Part shown: positions 44,202 through 56,050 of the stretch, piece by piece
Position numbering within the stretch: position 1 is the stretch's first letter
How the letters are laid out: every line of letters begins with the position of its first letter
Source: Pomphorhynchus laevis
Lineage: Eukaryota; Acanthocephala; Palaeacanthocephala; Echinorhynchida; Pomphorhynchidae
NCBI GenBank assembly: GCA_012934845.2
Contig: WNNJ02003711.1
Coordinates: 27,688-91,687 of the forward strand
Reading direction: 5' to 3'
DNA length: 64,000 bases
Translations under genes and position numbers: made by a program
The notes under the pieces: model-generated
Database searches by the model: none
What the model was told of the DNA's origin: nothing
The model's input: the letters and a program-made list of their open reading frames with translations, nothing else

Positions 44202-45386
44202 ATGACTGGAAAAAAACGGAAGCAGTTCAATAGAACGACTGGATATACAAATGTTCAGACTACTCAGGAGTCTTATAAATCCCACCAAATTAAGTGCTCC
44301 AACACGGATTGCGACATTTGGACATGTGTGTCAGCGACCGATAGCTTCATCAAAAAGTTCAACAATGCCAATTTCATCTGTGGTTATTGTTCAGCCAAGC
44401 TTTTCAATGAGCTTAAGACTCGAGTAAGTTGCAGATCGTCTGGCTCATCTAATTCAGAAGAGATAGACAAATCACTATGTGCAGATGTGTCACCTGCAAC
44501 TACTCCTTTTCAACGTATCAACTCAGACATCTTAGACCTAACAAGCTGCATAAACGTAGTCAGTTCCAACGTTAACTCTCAATTGCCAGTTTCTCCTGGA
44601 TTCTCAAGCATGTCTTCATCAACAAATGATGTTCACGATTCCTTACCAGCACATAATTCCCGCGAGTCCTCATCAACGAACAATCTTAACGAGTCTGCAC
44701 CAACCAACAATTTGTCTGAGTGCTCGGTCGTGGATTATCACTCCAACTGTGAGTTGGAACAGTCTATTCCACAGTTACGTTTAAATGTCGCTTCAATCAA
44801 CCTAAACCGGGCAAATATTCTCCCTCGAGCTGCAACGCCAAATAATTCCTCAGCTGGTTATCGCGAAGTTCGCTCAAATATGGACACAAAGAGTGGTCGA
44901 GATCGAGTAGTTATTGTAGCGAATATTGAGGAGTCATCATCTGTGAATTGTCAGTATTGCATGAATGACGATCTCGATAAGGTTCGTTCCATTTTGTAAT
45001 TGGTTTTATCGGGTTGCGATGAGAATGAAGTGAGCTCTTTGAGGGTTTTATCGCTATTTCGTCTTGGAAAGAGTGTACCGGGTAGCTTGAGACCTCGTTT
45101 GCTTAAGGTGATATTAAATACTCGTGAGTCAGCTAAATCACTCTTAAGACATGCATACCGTATGCGTGGATCCGGTATTAGATTTTTACGAGACCTCGAT
45201 ACTCAAGATAGAGAGAAACTCAAATTTGCAAAACAAGAACTTCATAGGCGGACTGTAGCAGGCGAAAGAAACCTGATTATTCAAAATTTTATGGTAATGC
45301 GGCGGCGTGTTCGGGTGCACTGGACGTCTCTTGTTCTTGCGCAGCAAGTAGACCCTGTCACCTTGCGTTGCGCCGCATTAAACTAG
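44202..45386 (+). pseudogene. Family C ORF1, zinc-finger protein with one in-frame stop
   Basis: The frame has 395 codons with a single TAA at 44,997-44,999. The N-terminus has IKCSNTDCDIWTCV and FICGYCSAKLF (residues 30-70), a PHD-like Cys pattern homologous to family A ORF1 (CDNKNCNVWTHV). The middle is Ser/Asn-rich. The C-terminus after the stop (VLSLFRLGKSVPGSLRPRLLK, AYRMRGSGIRFLRDLD, KQELHRRTVAGERNL) is the conserved basic ORF1 core. RNA binding is inferred from the family. Confidence 0.8.
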
Positions 45387-45469
45387 CTATCGGGCCAACA
45401 ATAATGAAGAGTTCACTCTAGTTTCGTGATCGCCGTCATTCGGAAGATTTTCAATCTCGTAACACACCT

Positions 45470-47423
45470 ATTTGTGATCATCAAGACTACCATATACCTA
45501 ACTTGCGTCTCTTATATATAAATATACTTAGTATATCAACTAAGTTATCCGAACTTTCCTTTGTTGTCAAGAAAAAAATGCGGATATTGTAGCACTCACG
45601 GAAACCTGGCTTAATCCACAAATATGTGATGATGAAATGTGTCTAGATCGATACTATCTTGTTCGTATGGATCGGTTATCTTCAAGAGGTGGTGGAGTCA
45701 TCATCATCGCGCGAGATTCTTTGTCGGTAAGACTAATCGATGCATGCGCTGACGAGGTGTCCCTAAATGAGTACATTTGGGTCAAACTAACAGCGACAGA
45801 TAATCTTCATTTCATCGTGGGCTTATTCTATCGATCACCTCGTTCATCCACAGTGTCTACCTGTAACTCATTGCGAAAACATTTAAGAACTAAGTCATCG
45901 GCGATAGTTCTTGGTGATTTTGATATGCCCCACGTTGACTGGATAAACTTCGTGCCTCTACCTGGTTGTGACCCTGAATCAGCAAATCTTCTCGACGCTA
46001 TTAATGACTTGAACCTTAATCAGTTAATTCACGAATTCACACGCACTCGTTGACATAGTGCGTCTCTATTTAATATTTGCCTATCGGTTGATTCCTCTAT
46101 CATTGACCGGATTAATTATGATCCACCAATTAGTTCTAGCGACCATCGTGTGATTGATATTGTAGTTTCGCTCAGATGCCCTCGTACAATCAAAACAGTT
46201 CCACAAGTCAATCCAATGAAGGCTAACTTTCTCAGTATGGAACGTATACTCAGTACGGTAGCATGGCCCAATCCTTTTATCATTGGTACTAACCCTGCAT
46301 GGAACCATCTCAAACGTACTCTGATTGAGTTATTGACATTCTTCTCACCAATTCAACATAAGAAAACGAGCATCCGTATTCCAATTTGGTTTGACTCTGA
46401 AATTAAGCATGCAATCAGATCACGGGATATATCATTTTCTGCGTACAAAGATGGTAGACTATCCTTTGATAAATACCGTTTATTGAGAAACAAGGTAACT
46501 TATATTAAAAGACTGAAGAGGAAGAATTTCATTTCTAACATATGTCGGGCTGCATCCTCGAACCCTAAGCAGTTATTCAATCACCTACTGCGCCGTAATA
46601 CTGCGTCGGATAAATTTTTCAGCATTGTGAACAACGCGGGTGATTTAATTGTTGACCCTATCGAAGTTGCAGAGCTCTTTTCCGCTCATTTTGCAATTCA
46701 AGAAGCGAAGTTGGATTACGACTATTTGTCCCATTACACTCCCAGATTCATTCGATCATGTCTTAATGACATATTTATTAGCGAAGAGGACGTCCGTACA
46801 GAGCTACTCAAGCTTCCACGTACTCGCGTTTCCGGACCGGATGGCCTTCCATCTATACTTTTCCGCGAGCTGGCTACAGTGTTGACAAGTCCGCTATGTG
46901 CCATATTCCAGAGTTCTCTATACTCTGGAAGTTTAACGGATGACTGGAAAAGATCTATAATCTGCCCTGTGTTCAAAAAGGGTGATCGCAATCAGACTAA
47001 CAATTATCGTCCCATAAGTCTAACTTCTATTGCGTGCAAAGTAATGGAGAAGATTCTACTTCGTACAGTAAGTTCACATCTAGAAGACAATAACATCCTC
47101 AACGATGCCCAGCACGGTTTCAGACCTCACTGTTCTACGGTAACTAACCTTGTATTCTCCCGGAATAGTTGGTCGAATGCGGTTCAAGCAGGAACGGGAG
47201 TGGACACGCTCTTCTTCGATTTATCAAAGGCTTTTGATAGGGTCGTACACCGTATTCTTATCAATCAACTATCGCTATGTGGGATTGACGGTCGCGTTAA
47301 AACTTGGATTCAGTCATTCCTAACTGATCGTTACTTTGCCGTGCGCATCAAAGGTTGTATATCTAAGTGGTCAGCAATCACCTGTGGTGTACCACAAGGC
47401 TGCGTTCTGAGTCCAATGCTTTT

Positions 47424-47504
<81 letters not shown>

Positions 47505-48314
47505 TGATGTCATATCCAGTGAGTGCGCTCTATATGCCGATGATTTAAAGATTTGGCGTCCAATACAAAGCACGCACGATGTAATTGAGTTGCAACGCGA
47601 CGTAGACTCAATCACCAAATGGTGTCGTGCAAAGGGACTGGTTTTGAATCCTAACAAGTGTAGTCATATGCACATAGGTCCCATAAAAATCGTAGGGACA
47701 TATGCGATAGAAGATGTAAACATCGAAAAGGTTTCATGTTTCAGTGATCTGGGCGTGATCGTAAGTGAAGATATGAAGACATGAGTCCACGTCCAATATG
47801 TCGCATCCAAATGTCGACGTATGCTAGGTATGTTAAGACGCTCGTTTGGCCAACTCGATCCAGTTAGTTTTCGCATTGCCTACACTGCCCTTATAAAATC
47901 GCAATGTTATACGCGTCCCCTGCAATACACCTACAGCTCCGTGGCGAATTGGAAATATACGAACGGATATTACGACAAGCAACCCATATTGTGTCCTCAG
48001 TGCGTGGTGTCAACTATACCCAGAGACTGGCATTGTTGAATGTACACACTGTTGAACGTTCGCTGTCTGACGCCGACCTAGTGTATGTATGGCGGTCACT
48101 GTCTATACCTGGACATGTTTCGAAGTCTATGTTTACAATTCGTCCACCGGGTCGACTACGAGGCCACAGACTTATGATAAAGCGCAGACTCCGTCCCAAA
48201 ACAAATTGTGTTACGATAAGTGATCGCATTGCTGACCTGTGGAACAATCTTCATGCATCGACAATCGACAGCGGTTCCGTCCAGAAGTTCAAGGCAATTA
48301 TTAAATCACGATAA
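45470..48314 (+). pseudogene. Family C ORF2: APE endonuclease-RT with TA-repeat expansion
   Basis: The endonuclease starts in sequence without a clear ATG (ADIVALTETWL near 45,590) and continues with GGGVIIIARDSL, VGLFYRSPRS, VLGDFDMPHVDW and SSSDHRVIDIV. A single TGA lies at 46,051. The RT at 46,150-47,784 shows RTRVSGPDGLPSILF, IICPVFKKGDRNQTNNYRPI, DAQHGFRPHCSTV, LFFDLSKAFDRVVHR, CGVPQGCVLSPMLF and ECALYADDLKIW. The C-terminal block (SKCRRMLGMLRRSFG, RGVNYTQRLALLNV) follows after a TGA at 47,782 and a frameshift near 47,905. About 37 TA units keep the frame open as Ile-Tyr repeats between motifs B and C. Confidence 0.9.
47427..47500. repeat. (TA)37 microsatellite inside the RT
   Basis: An uninterrupted TA run of 74 bp expands the family sequence FNIYI-D-V between RT motifs B and C. 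The reading frame is kept, giving a run of Ile-Tyr codons on the plus strand. Confidence 0.95.
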
Positions 48315-48444
48315 TGACAGTTTCACCTTTTATTTCTTTATTTTCTGTTTTTTTTTATGTTTTGAGCTATGTGATCCAGCCAATTTGAGCTTATGCTCCT
48401 GGGCTGTTGTAACAATAATAATATATTATCATAATAATATATAG

Positions 48445-49015
48445 TCAGTAATTTATATATAAATATATTATTAGCATTAATTATATATAATTATCAATTA
48501 TCAATCATGCAAGCATCGACATTGGTTGGCTTGATATCTCAACTAAGGTTGTGTATAAGCAATGCTTCGCGTAAGTTGTACTAACCGATGGTCCTGTTTA
48601 ACTTATTTTAATTCGGTTTTGATATAATTGTATTTACCGTCTAACTTTGTAGATACGGTGAAGATAATTAATCAAAAATACTTGATTTTAGAAATACATT
48701 TTATCTTCTGTCGAATGAGTGCAGATTGTAAACTAGTATCTTTATGAATTCAATGTTTTATTGAACTTGCAATAAGTTCAATAGTTAAGATAGTAACACA
48801 TTGCTACTTTATATTCTAAAATATGATTATTAATTTAAAGACAGCAATATCCTTAAATTTCTTTATCCATACTGCAATTTATACAAATTTAGTCGCTGGT
48901 TAGGCCACTAAAAGTTCAGTATTATTAAAAATAGTGTCCGTAGTCTTTTATAGTTGTTTAGACATCTCACAGAATTTTTTTAATTGTAATATTATTTATT
49001 AAAAAAGAAAAGTTA
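48445..49015. other. AT-rich spacer, no gene seen
   Basis: It lies between the family C LINE tail and a family H element. I see no coding or RNA signal. Confidence 0.55.
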
Positions 49016-49019
49016 ATTT

Positions 49020-50890
49020 ACAAAATTAGGTTCCCGTAAATGGGCCTATAAATGAGATTTATTGTCAGGAAAGATTGGATGTCTTCTACTTGATCGCGGC
49101 ATTCACAGACATAGTGAAGAAGCATGTGCAATCGAGAAGCTAATCTTGCGTTTAAGGTGAACCACAATTGTTTAAGGATAGGGACTCTTTCAAAATTTTA
49201 TCAAGGCCTATTTTATCAATCCAACCTGATGTCATTTCCTTCCAGTTGGCAAACTTCTCTTTCTTGAATATCTTCCGAAAAAGAGGCTGGGAAGAGTTAA
49301 GGTCATTAATATTCGCCGTATCTCTGCTCAGTTGAAGTCTATATCTAGAACTCCAATATTCTTTAGAGAGAGCCTGCTTGAATGAAGTAGAGAGATTGGG
49401 AAAGTGTAACATTTTTGTCTGGAATTTTTGTTTCGTCGTCGGACTGGGATTGAAAATGATACCTTTATATGTAGTCGAAAGGATTCCGGTAGCTTGTAAA
49501 GTGAGGTAGGAATTTAATCGGGTCAAACTCGCATTTCATAAAACTAGGAAGATTCAGATAGCTGACTGGAAGAGGGGCACTCTGATAGGATAAAAATGGA
49601 ATAACTTTTTCAGTGGCGTATTTTCCTCAAGTCGACAACGAAGTAGGCCATGCGAGGTGAAAAGTTGTTTGCGCGACTGCTCAATAGATACGGTTTTTAG
49701 CAGCCACTTCTCATGTAGTAGTAAAATATCGAGGAGTTAATTAGTTGTTGTGCAATGAAAGATAACCGGAATCAACATCACTCGCATCTATTCTACCTGC
49801 TGTGCTAGGATTAAAGTCAGCTAGAGAGTTATCATCATTTCCCTCCGCTTTTGACCAGTTACTTTTTTTCTTCAGAAGTTTTATCTTCGGTGTTCCCGGG
49901 GAAGCTGATCGTTTCGTCGAGGTTTATAATAGCGGGTGTGATAGATGGCCCGGAAAATAATGTTGTGAAGAAATTCTATATTGTTGACTCCAATATTTTT
50001 TCATATGATTTAAGGATTTTTGCCTGGCGATGGTCAATAAGCTTTATTACTTTGTCCACGGGTCAGTTGCTAGTATGATCTTTGCACATGCAGATACGCA
50101 GGAGAGCTTATTGATTAGTTCCTTCAGGTATTTCTCCTTGTTGGATTTAAAGTGTTTGCACTTGTTACACCAGGTTGGTGGTCTGGGTGACAATTTGGGT
50201 ATACCGGAGGAGAGCTCTTGTAAGTACAATTTAGATCACTGTTAACGTTGCTGCATGTCGGACATATTTTCTTCGACGTACAGATAGATCCCCAGTTTCC
50301 TCATTTGTGACACAATTGGTAGTGGGGGAACTTTTAATCATCACAGGAAATGAAAGAGAATGACAAATTCATTTCCATTAATGGCTGTGATTTGAAGATG
50401 ATAGCAGCCGGCAATTATATTCCGTCATGTCTCCGAATGCTATAGGCAAATTAGCACCGAATTTATTTTTGATAAATCTTAGGTTCCTTACTTATAGGCC
50501 CTGAAACGGGCTTAGCATATGGCATTAAGTGAGAAAGCTCAGTTGTTCCTCTGGGATACCTGGGCAATCTCGAGATTAGTCTTCTTTTTTAGAGGACGTC
50601 CCCCAGAACAGAGACCAAGGTTTATAAAGTTCATCATTTCGAGATTACCTACCATTGTCCGCCTCGACTGGACCTTCATGTGTGTGAAAGATCCTGAGTG
50701 ATTTATACGAAAGGCGGAACACTGGTGTAGTCAGGATGGATCTGATTCCCATGGCCTGGCAGTGAAGAAGACAACGCAATGAATCATATTCGTTGTTCTA
50801 CCGAGAGATCTCTTCCTTCTGATGCTTAACCTAATTTATTTATTATTGTTTGTTTTGTATTAATAAAATCTTTATTTATTTATTAAGCTG
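49020..50890. mobile_element. Family H LINE with inverted 5' part (twin-priming structure)
   Basis: Positions 49,020-50,490 read on the minus strand. They hold the ORF1 middle (LRFIKNKFGANLPIAFGD, 50,425-50,490), a knuckle remnant (TWCNKCKHFKSNK, 50,130-50,175), endonuclease remains, and the segment LNSYLTLQATGILSTTYKGI to SGWIDKIGLDKILKES (49,152-49,526). At 50,491 the strand switches. 50,495-50,720 on the plus strand encodes TWAISRLVFFFRGRPPEQ and IISRLPTIVRLDWTF, the ORF2 C-terminal part. It ends with a TATTAATAAAATC tail near 50,880. Confidence 0.75.
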
Positions 50891-50944
50891 ACACTTTTAA
50901 GTATGCTTGTTCCCGCTATCTACAAATCGGTTAAGGAGTTCGAA

Positions 50945-51290
50945 ACATATAATAATACAATAATTTATTTAACGTGGCAGATGCGTGCAAAATGCACGCA
51001 TCTGCCACGTTAAATAAATGAAAAAAGTCACAAAAAATACCTGTGACTTTTTCTTATAAAAAAGTCACAGGTAATTAGTTAATTGTTGAAATAAAATTGG
51101 ATTTGGCGTTTGAAGTACGGCATAGATGTTGATTGGCGGATATGAATAGGCAGTTGATTCCACAAGAGAGGAGCAGCCACAACGAAGGAGCGGAAGCCAA
51201 AAGAGGTAGAGTAGATTGGGACATGTAAATGAAGGGAATTACGGGAACGCAGAGCACAATACACAGTACGACCAATGTATAGACCAATGT
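50945..51290 (-). mobile_element. Family A LINE 3' end, about 330 bp
   Basis: The minus strand encodes NSLHLHVPIYSTSFGFRSFVVAAPLLWNQLPIHI and the family 3' UTR. It is closest to the last 300 bp of the 32.8 kb copy. The terminus is altered into a long perfect hairpin (50,963-51,019), followed by short GTCACA/TGTGAC inverted repeats (51,030-51,070). It is 5'-truncated at about 51,275. Confidence 0.85.
50963..51019. repeat. Perfect 27-bp-arm palindrome at a LINE 3' end
   Basis: Arms 50,963-50,989 and 50,993-51,019 are exactly complementary around AAA. The left arm is the usual 3' terminus (TTATTTAACGTGGCA.ATGCGTGCA). In other copies only the inner 6-7 bp pair, so the right arm has been replaced by a copy of the left. 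Confidence 0.9.
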
Positions 51291-51580
51291 ATAGATAAAC
51301 TCAAAGAATTGTACAAAGTGGGAAGATTTGATCGTTTGTACAATTTGGTAAAATGACTATATATTGCCTGTTTTGTCATCTTTCTCGATGCTGTACATCA
51401 GATGTAAAAATATACATTGTTCAATTATGCCTTCATTTAAAGCATTATTCCCACAGAAACTGTATTTGTCTTTTCGTTTCTTTTAATTTTGATTTGCCTT
51501 TTACAGATTTATTTGATTTATTCTTTTAAACGATATTACATTTTACAGATTTGAATATAAATCTGTGTTAGCGTCAAGTA

Positions 51581-51655
51581 ATGTCCAGATGCCGAAAACT
51601 AGTGTATTTATCAAGTTCCGTGTTTATGTGCTATTTGTTTCAAGCTTATTTACAG
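51581..51655 (+). CDS. SLC35B3: SLC35B3-like transporter, exon 1 (first membrane helix)
   Basis: The exon starts at ATG 51,581 and ends CAG at 51,655 before a GTACGT donor (phase 0). It encodes 25 residues, ending VFMCYLFQAYLQ. In animal SLC35B3 the first membrane helix reads VFxFYLxYGYLQ and is followed by ELIF. The next exon, 10.5 kb downstream, opens with ERIF in the same phase. The family imports PAPS, the sulfate donor, into the Golgi. An in-frame TAG at 51,569 lies just before an alternative acceptor (GTGTTAG), so the ATG could be internal and more N-terminal exons could exist. Linkage across the long intron is inference from sequence and phase. Confidence 0.6.
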
Positions 51656-51924
51656 GTACGTAATTTTATTCTAGTCAGTATTTTAATTCTACGGTCCAAA
51701 TAAATGTTTAAATTTAATATTAAAGCTTTTATAATTTCATTTTATATTTTATTATTTTATTATTTAACTATTTAACTTTTATTTTGTATTATTTTTAATT
51801 TGCAATATAAAATACGTAGACTCAGTAGCTTATTTAATTTAAATTAAATAAGTTAATTTTTAATTAATTAAATAAATTAATTATTTTATTTTTAATAAAC
51901 TAAATGATTGCTAAAAAATATTTA

Positions 51925-54900
51925 TTTTTACTTGGCAAATGCGTGCCGGCGCACGCTTATATGACATCGAAAAAAATCTAAATCATATGTCAAGAAGGTG
52001 GGTACGGAGGCAGTATTTGAATGTAATAAAGGAGGGAACGCGGCGGACTTCGAGAGGGAACTGATTCCAGGCGAGTTGGGCGGAAACGAGGAAGGATCGG
52101 AGACCGTAGTTGTTAGAGTAATTAGGAACGTGGAATAAGAGGGCATTATGATAACGCATTGATAGTGAGGTGGGGGGAGTGTCGTCTAAGAAAGGGAGGT
52201 TGATGAACGATGGAAAGCCGACAGCGATGATACGAACAGTGACGAGAAGAAGGCGGAGTTGTATGCGGATGTGGATAGTTAACCACGAGAGTTGGGCAAG
52301 ATATGTGGATGTGTGGTCAAAGCGACGGAGACGTAGGAGCACTCGAACGGCGGAGTTGATGATACGTTGTAGGGGTAGGATTATGAATTTTGGAGAATTG
52401 GCGAAAAGGCTGATGCAATAATCGATTTTAAGGAAAAGTAGCTATGAAATAAGAGACGTACAAGAGCAGAAATCGATAAAAGGGCGGACCTTATCGCGGA
52501 TGAAGGGTTTAAGAGATAGGTAATCATCAAAATGGAATCCTAAGAAAATGAGATTGTGGACTATGGGGATGATTAATGAGGCAAAAGATACAAGGGGAAG
52601 AGCTATGTTAGGTTGACGGGGGATGATCCACATTAGTTTTGACTTATCTGGGTGTAGAACGAGACGAAGATGGGAGAGACGTTTGTAGATAGAAGAAATA
52701 CATTTGTAGGCAGAATTTGCTATATCGTGTATGCGATGGACGGGTGCATGAGCATAGATTAGGATGTCATCGGCGTATTATATGACGTTAGGGAGTAAGG
52801 TTTGACAAACGGAGAGAGATCGCCAAGTAGAAGAAAGAAAATCAGGGTTCCTATAATTAAACCTTGTGGGACCCTGCAGAAAATAGGGATGAGAGGAGAG
52901 GATGATGAATTTGAACAGACTTGAAAAGATCGGTCGGATAGATATGAAGCAAACCATGCTATTGAGGAGGAAGAAAAGCCGTAATCATAATGAAGGCGAG
53001 AAAGGAGGGTGGAGTGGTCGACGATGTCGAAGACGGAGGAGAGGTCGATAGAGATGAGAACACTAAATAGAGCCTTGTAATGAGAAATGAGTAGGTCGTT
53101 GTATACTTTTATTCAGGCGATTTCTGTGGAGTGATTAGAGCGGAAAGCATATTGGGAAGGAGGGTACAGATTGAATGAAGAGAGATAAACGTTTATCTGT
53201 ATTAAGATAAGGCGCTCTAAGAGCTTGGAAAGAGTAGTGAGAAGTGAAATGGGGCGATAACTCGAAGGAAGTAAGTGGGTACGTAGTAGATGAAGATGAG
53301 ACCAGCTAAGAGCAAGATTTGTATAATGGAGAGGCGGAGTGAGCGAGGGGATATTACGTTTGAGAGAGCGGTGATAGGGTCGAAAAGCATGATGAAGTCG
53401 ACGCTTCGAGAGTAGGCATTTGATGTCAAACCATGGGGCACGGTGTAAGCGACGGTTAGGGTGTGGCTTGAAGGGCATGAGGAGATCGAGATGAGATGTG
53501 AGTTCAGAGTCGAAAAGAAAGGCAAGATCGTGAGGAGAGGATGATGTTATTGTGTGAGAAGATATAAAGATTTAAGTAAGGCGGAGCGGAGAAAGGGGAG
53601 TCTAAGTTTTCTCCAAAGGCGATGTAGGATTATAGGTGTGTAAAGTGTGGAGTGGTTGGAAGTGAGATCAAGGGTGATGAAAAAATGATTTGTTAGACCA
53701 GGATCGGAGATGGACAGTGTGGTGTAGGCAGCAAATCGATTGGGGCAGCTATGATGTCGAGTGCCCCGCCAAGGATATGTGTGTGCAGTGGATATGAGTT
53801 TGTAATTGTAGTTGGATAGAATGTTGCGTAACCGGATGAAATTAGTGAAAGAGTGGCTGTCGAGGCGGATGTTGTAGTCGCCAAGAATGAGTGAAGAGAT
53901 AAAGAACAAAAAACAGTGGGCAATTTTGTCAGCGAGTTCGGTAAAAAATAAGGAGGTAGGAACTGATGAACCCGGACGGTATACAATGACGAAATCCAGA
54001 GTTATCGAGCTAGACGAACCACAAGTGAGCAATTCACAAGAACAAGGACTAAAACGGAGAGTGATTTCGCGAAGAGACACGGTGTGACGGAGGAATGCGA
54101 CAATGCCGCCATGATTAGAGAATTTAGAATGGGATGAACTGTGGGGTGGGCAGATTCGACTAGTAAGCAACCGGCCGACATCATACGGCGAATGGAGAGG
54201 TCGTCGGTATCGGAGTGCTAGGATTCAGTGCGGAAGAAGATATCGATGGATTGCTTGGTGAATAGGTTGAGGATGATATCGGATTTTTGGAGAATAGATT
54301 TAGTGTTGAGGAGGCCGAGGCGGAAACCGTGTGTCGTGGTGAAAGGGGCTAGCGGATAAAACACATAGGGGATATAGAGCGCTATCAAATTTTGGGGCGC
54401 GTGCGGACAACTTGAAAATTTATGTCGATGTTTCTTATGGATAGAGATGTTTCACCGTTTTCATCGCTTCCTCGATTTTGGATGCGGGCAGAAGAGAATT
54501 GAGCGATTTCGGAAGGGGTGCGATCTCTGAAAATGCGAGTTGCTGAAGAAAAGATAAGTTTAAATCGTTGGGAGAGGACAGAGGACGCGTGAGAGTGATG
54601 TTTGAAAACAATTTTCAGGAGAGGTAGCTGAAAAGTATTATATCGGGAAGATCTGTTTATGCGGATGAATGCGACAGGATAGATGCTGTTGAAAAATGAT
54701 TGTTTATTCGCAGGAATAAGTGACGAGAGGATTGATCTGAAGGCGGAAACATCGTTGTCTAGATGTTCTTGCGAACATAAGGAGGTGGAAGGAATGATAT
54801 TAGTGACGGTGACGCAACGATCGCGAGAAGAAAAGCGTTTCCGTAAAGGAGGACGAGTGAGGTGAGTTGGTTAGATCACGATAGGATAGCTGGTGGTTAA

Positions 54901-55390
54901 GGATATGGAAGGAGCAGGTTTGACGGCGGGCGACATAGAGATAAAGATAATATAGAGGGTGGCAAGCGATGTGAGGAAAGGTTATGAGTGGAAGGATCGT
55001 GAAGGTTTGTGGTTGTGATTTTGATTGATAGATGTAGGTTATTAAGAAACGAGACAGAAGGGACGGGACGGGGATTGTAGGGGAGTGAACATGGCATGCG
55101 ATGTGAAGTGTATATGGTGGCAAGGTCGGTGGTGGAGTAAGGACATTAGAAACGTCGGGGTTGTTTGAGTGGACGTGTTGGATTTTGATACTTACTTATG
55201 AGATAGGTTGCGGTTTAGTTTGTTTGCACAAAAGCAACATAGGAAATCTTCTTTAGACTTACCGTTGTCGCATGCGATTGTGGTTCAGACGCTGCAGTCG
55301 TGTGTTGAGCATTGTACTTGTAGTTGAGCACAGTTGGTGTCGGTCGTAGCTATTTTCTTACGCCCTCCAATTAACTTACTTGTGTGTTAA
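51925..55390 (-). mobile_element. Family B LINE, long copy antisense in the intron
   Basis: Minus strand order: leader and ORF1 start with DNGKSKEDFLCCFCA (55,235-55,275, the zinc region), Ser/Pro-rich ORF1 linker, ORF1 core (54,400-54,850, with RDRCVTVTNI- and FRDRTPSEIAQFS-like residues), then ORF2. The endonuclease shows DFVIVYRPGSSV, LILGDYNIRLDSHS and ISDPGLTNHFFITLDL (53,690-54,010). The RT shows APWFDIKCLLSKRR, SYRPISLLTTLSKLLERL and IVHNLIFLGFHFDDYL (52,540-52,600). Many stops and frameshifts separate the open pieces. The 3' stem-loop is at 51,941-51,956. It is older than the family A copies. Confidence 0.85.
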
Positions 55391-56050
55391 TTTTATATTT
55401 GCTACTTCAACTGATTGAATTGATCTGCAACTACTAAAGACTGTATTTCATTGTGGATAGTATATTTTTAAATTATTTAAAATATTATGAAGTTGTAAAT
55501 TACATTTTGCGCTTTTCACCTTAAAATCATAATTTAACTTATTTGACATATAACTCATTGTTTCATATACTCCCCATGCGAACCTGAACCTGTCCAGCTT
55601 CAGGTTCGTTAACAACGAACCTGAAGTCGTAACAAATTATTAATTAATTTTATAAGTCGCAACAAATTACAACGAATATTTCTGCCTCGTCGTCTAGTAC
55701 CTAAGTACAAAAATGTTGATTAGACGATATACTGTTGACTTATGCTGACTTCACATTCTGACATCTTCGAGGTTTTCTTCAGCTATAACATGAACCCGAA
55801 GGTTACAGAATTTACAATTATCTAATTCAAATTTTGTTATAAAAATTTGAATTACACGATATTTGTCGTATTATTAACTCTTATCTTATATCGTAAGATA
55901 AGATAAACTATATTTACTCATTTATGCTTTATTAACGTTGTGTGAGCCTAAATCGTGATATGTGGAGTAGCCTAAAATACTATTAGTAAAGGTATATATC
56001 TACATATAAATATTAAATTAACATTAACTAAAACTACTATTAATTTATAT
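55390..56050. other. AT-rich intronic DNA with short hairpins
   Basis: There is a perfect 13-bp-arm hairpin at 55,598-55,626 (CTTCAGGTTCGTT and its complement around AAC). A shorter one (CTTATCTTA/TAAGATAAG) lies near 55,880. Neither is linked to a recognised element, and no coding signal is seen. Confidence 0.6.

Larger units (their letters stand above)
44075..48440 (+). mobile_element. Family C CR1-like LINE, nearly complete
   Basis: The leader contains ATTAATACGGAGTTT twice (44,079-44,122), then ORF1, ORF2, a short 3' UTR and a GTTGTAACAATAATAAT tail. Only a handful of stops or frameshifts and one microsatellite interrupt the frames, so it is relatively young. Shared ORF1 and 3' features define the family for the pieces at 1, 11.7, 21.7, 23.3, 27 and 29 kb. 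Confidence 0.95.
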
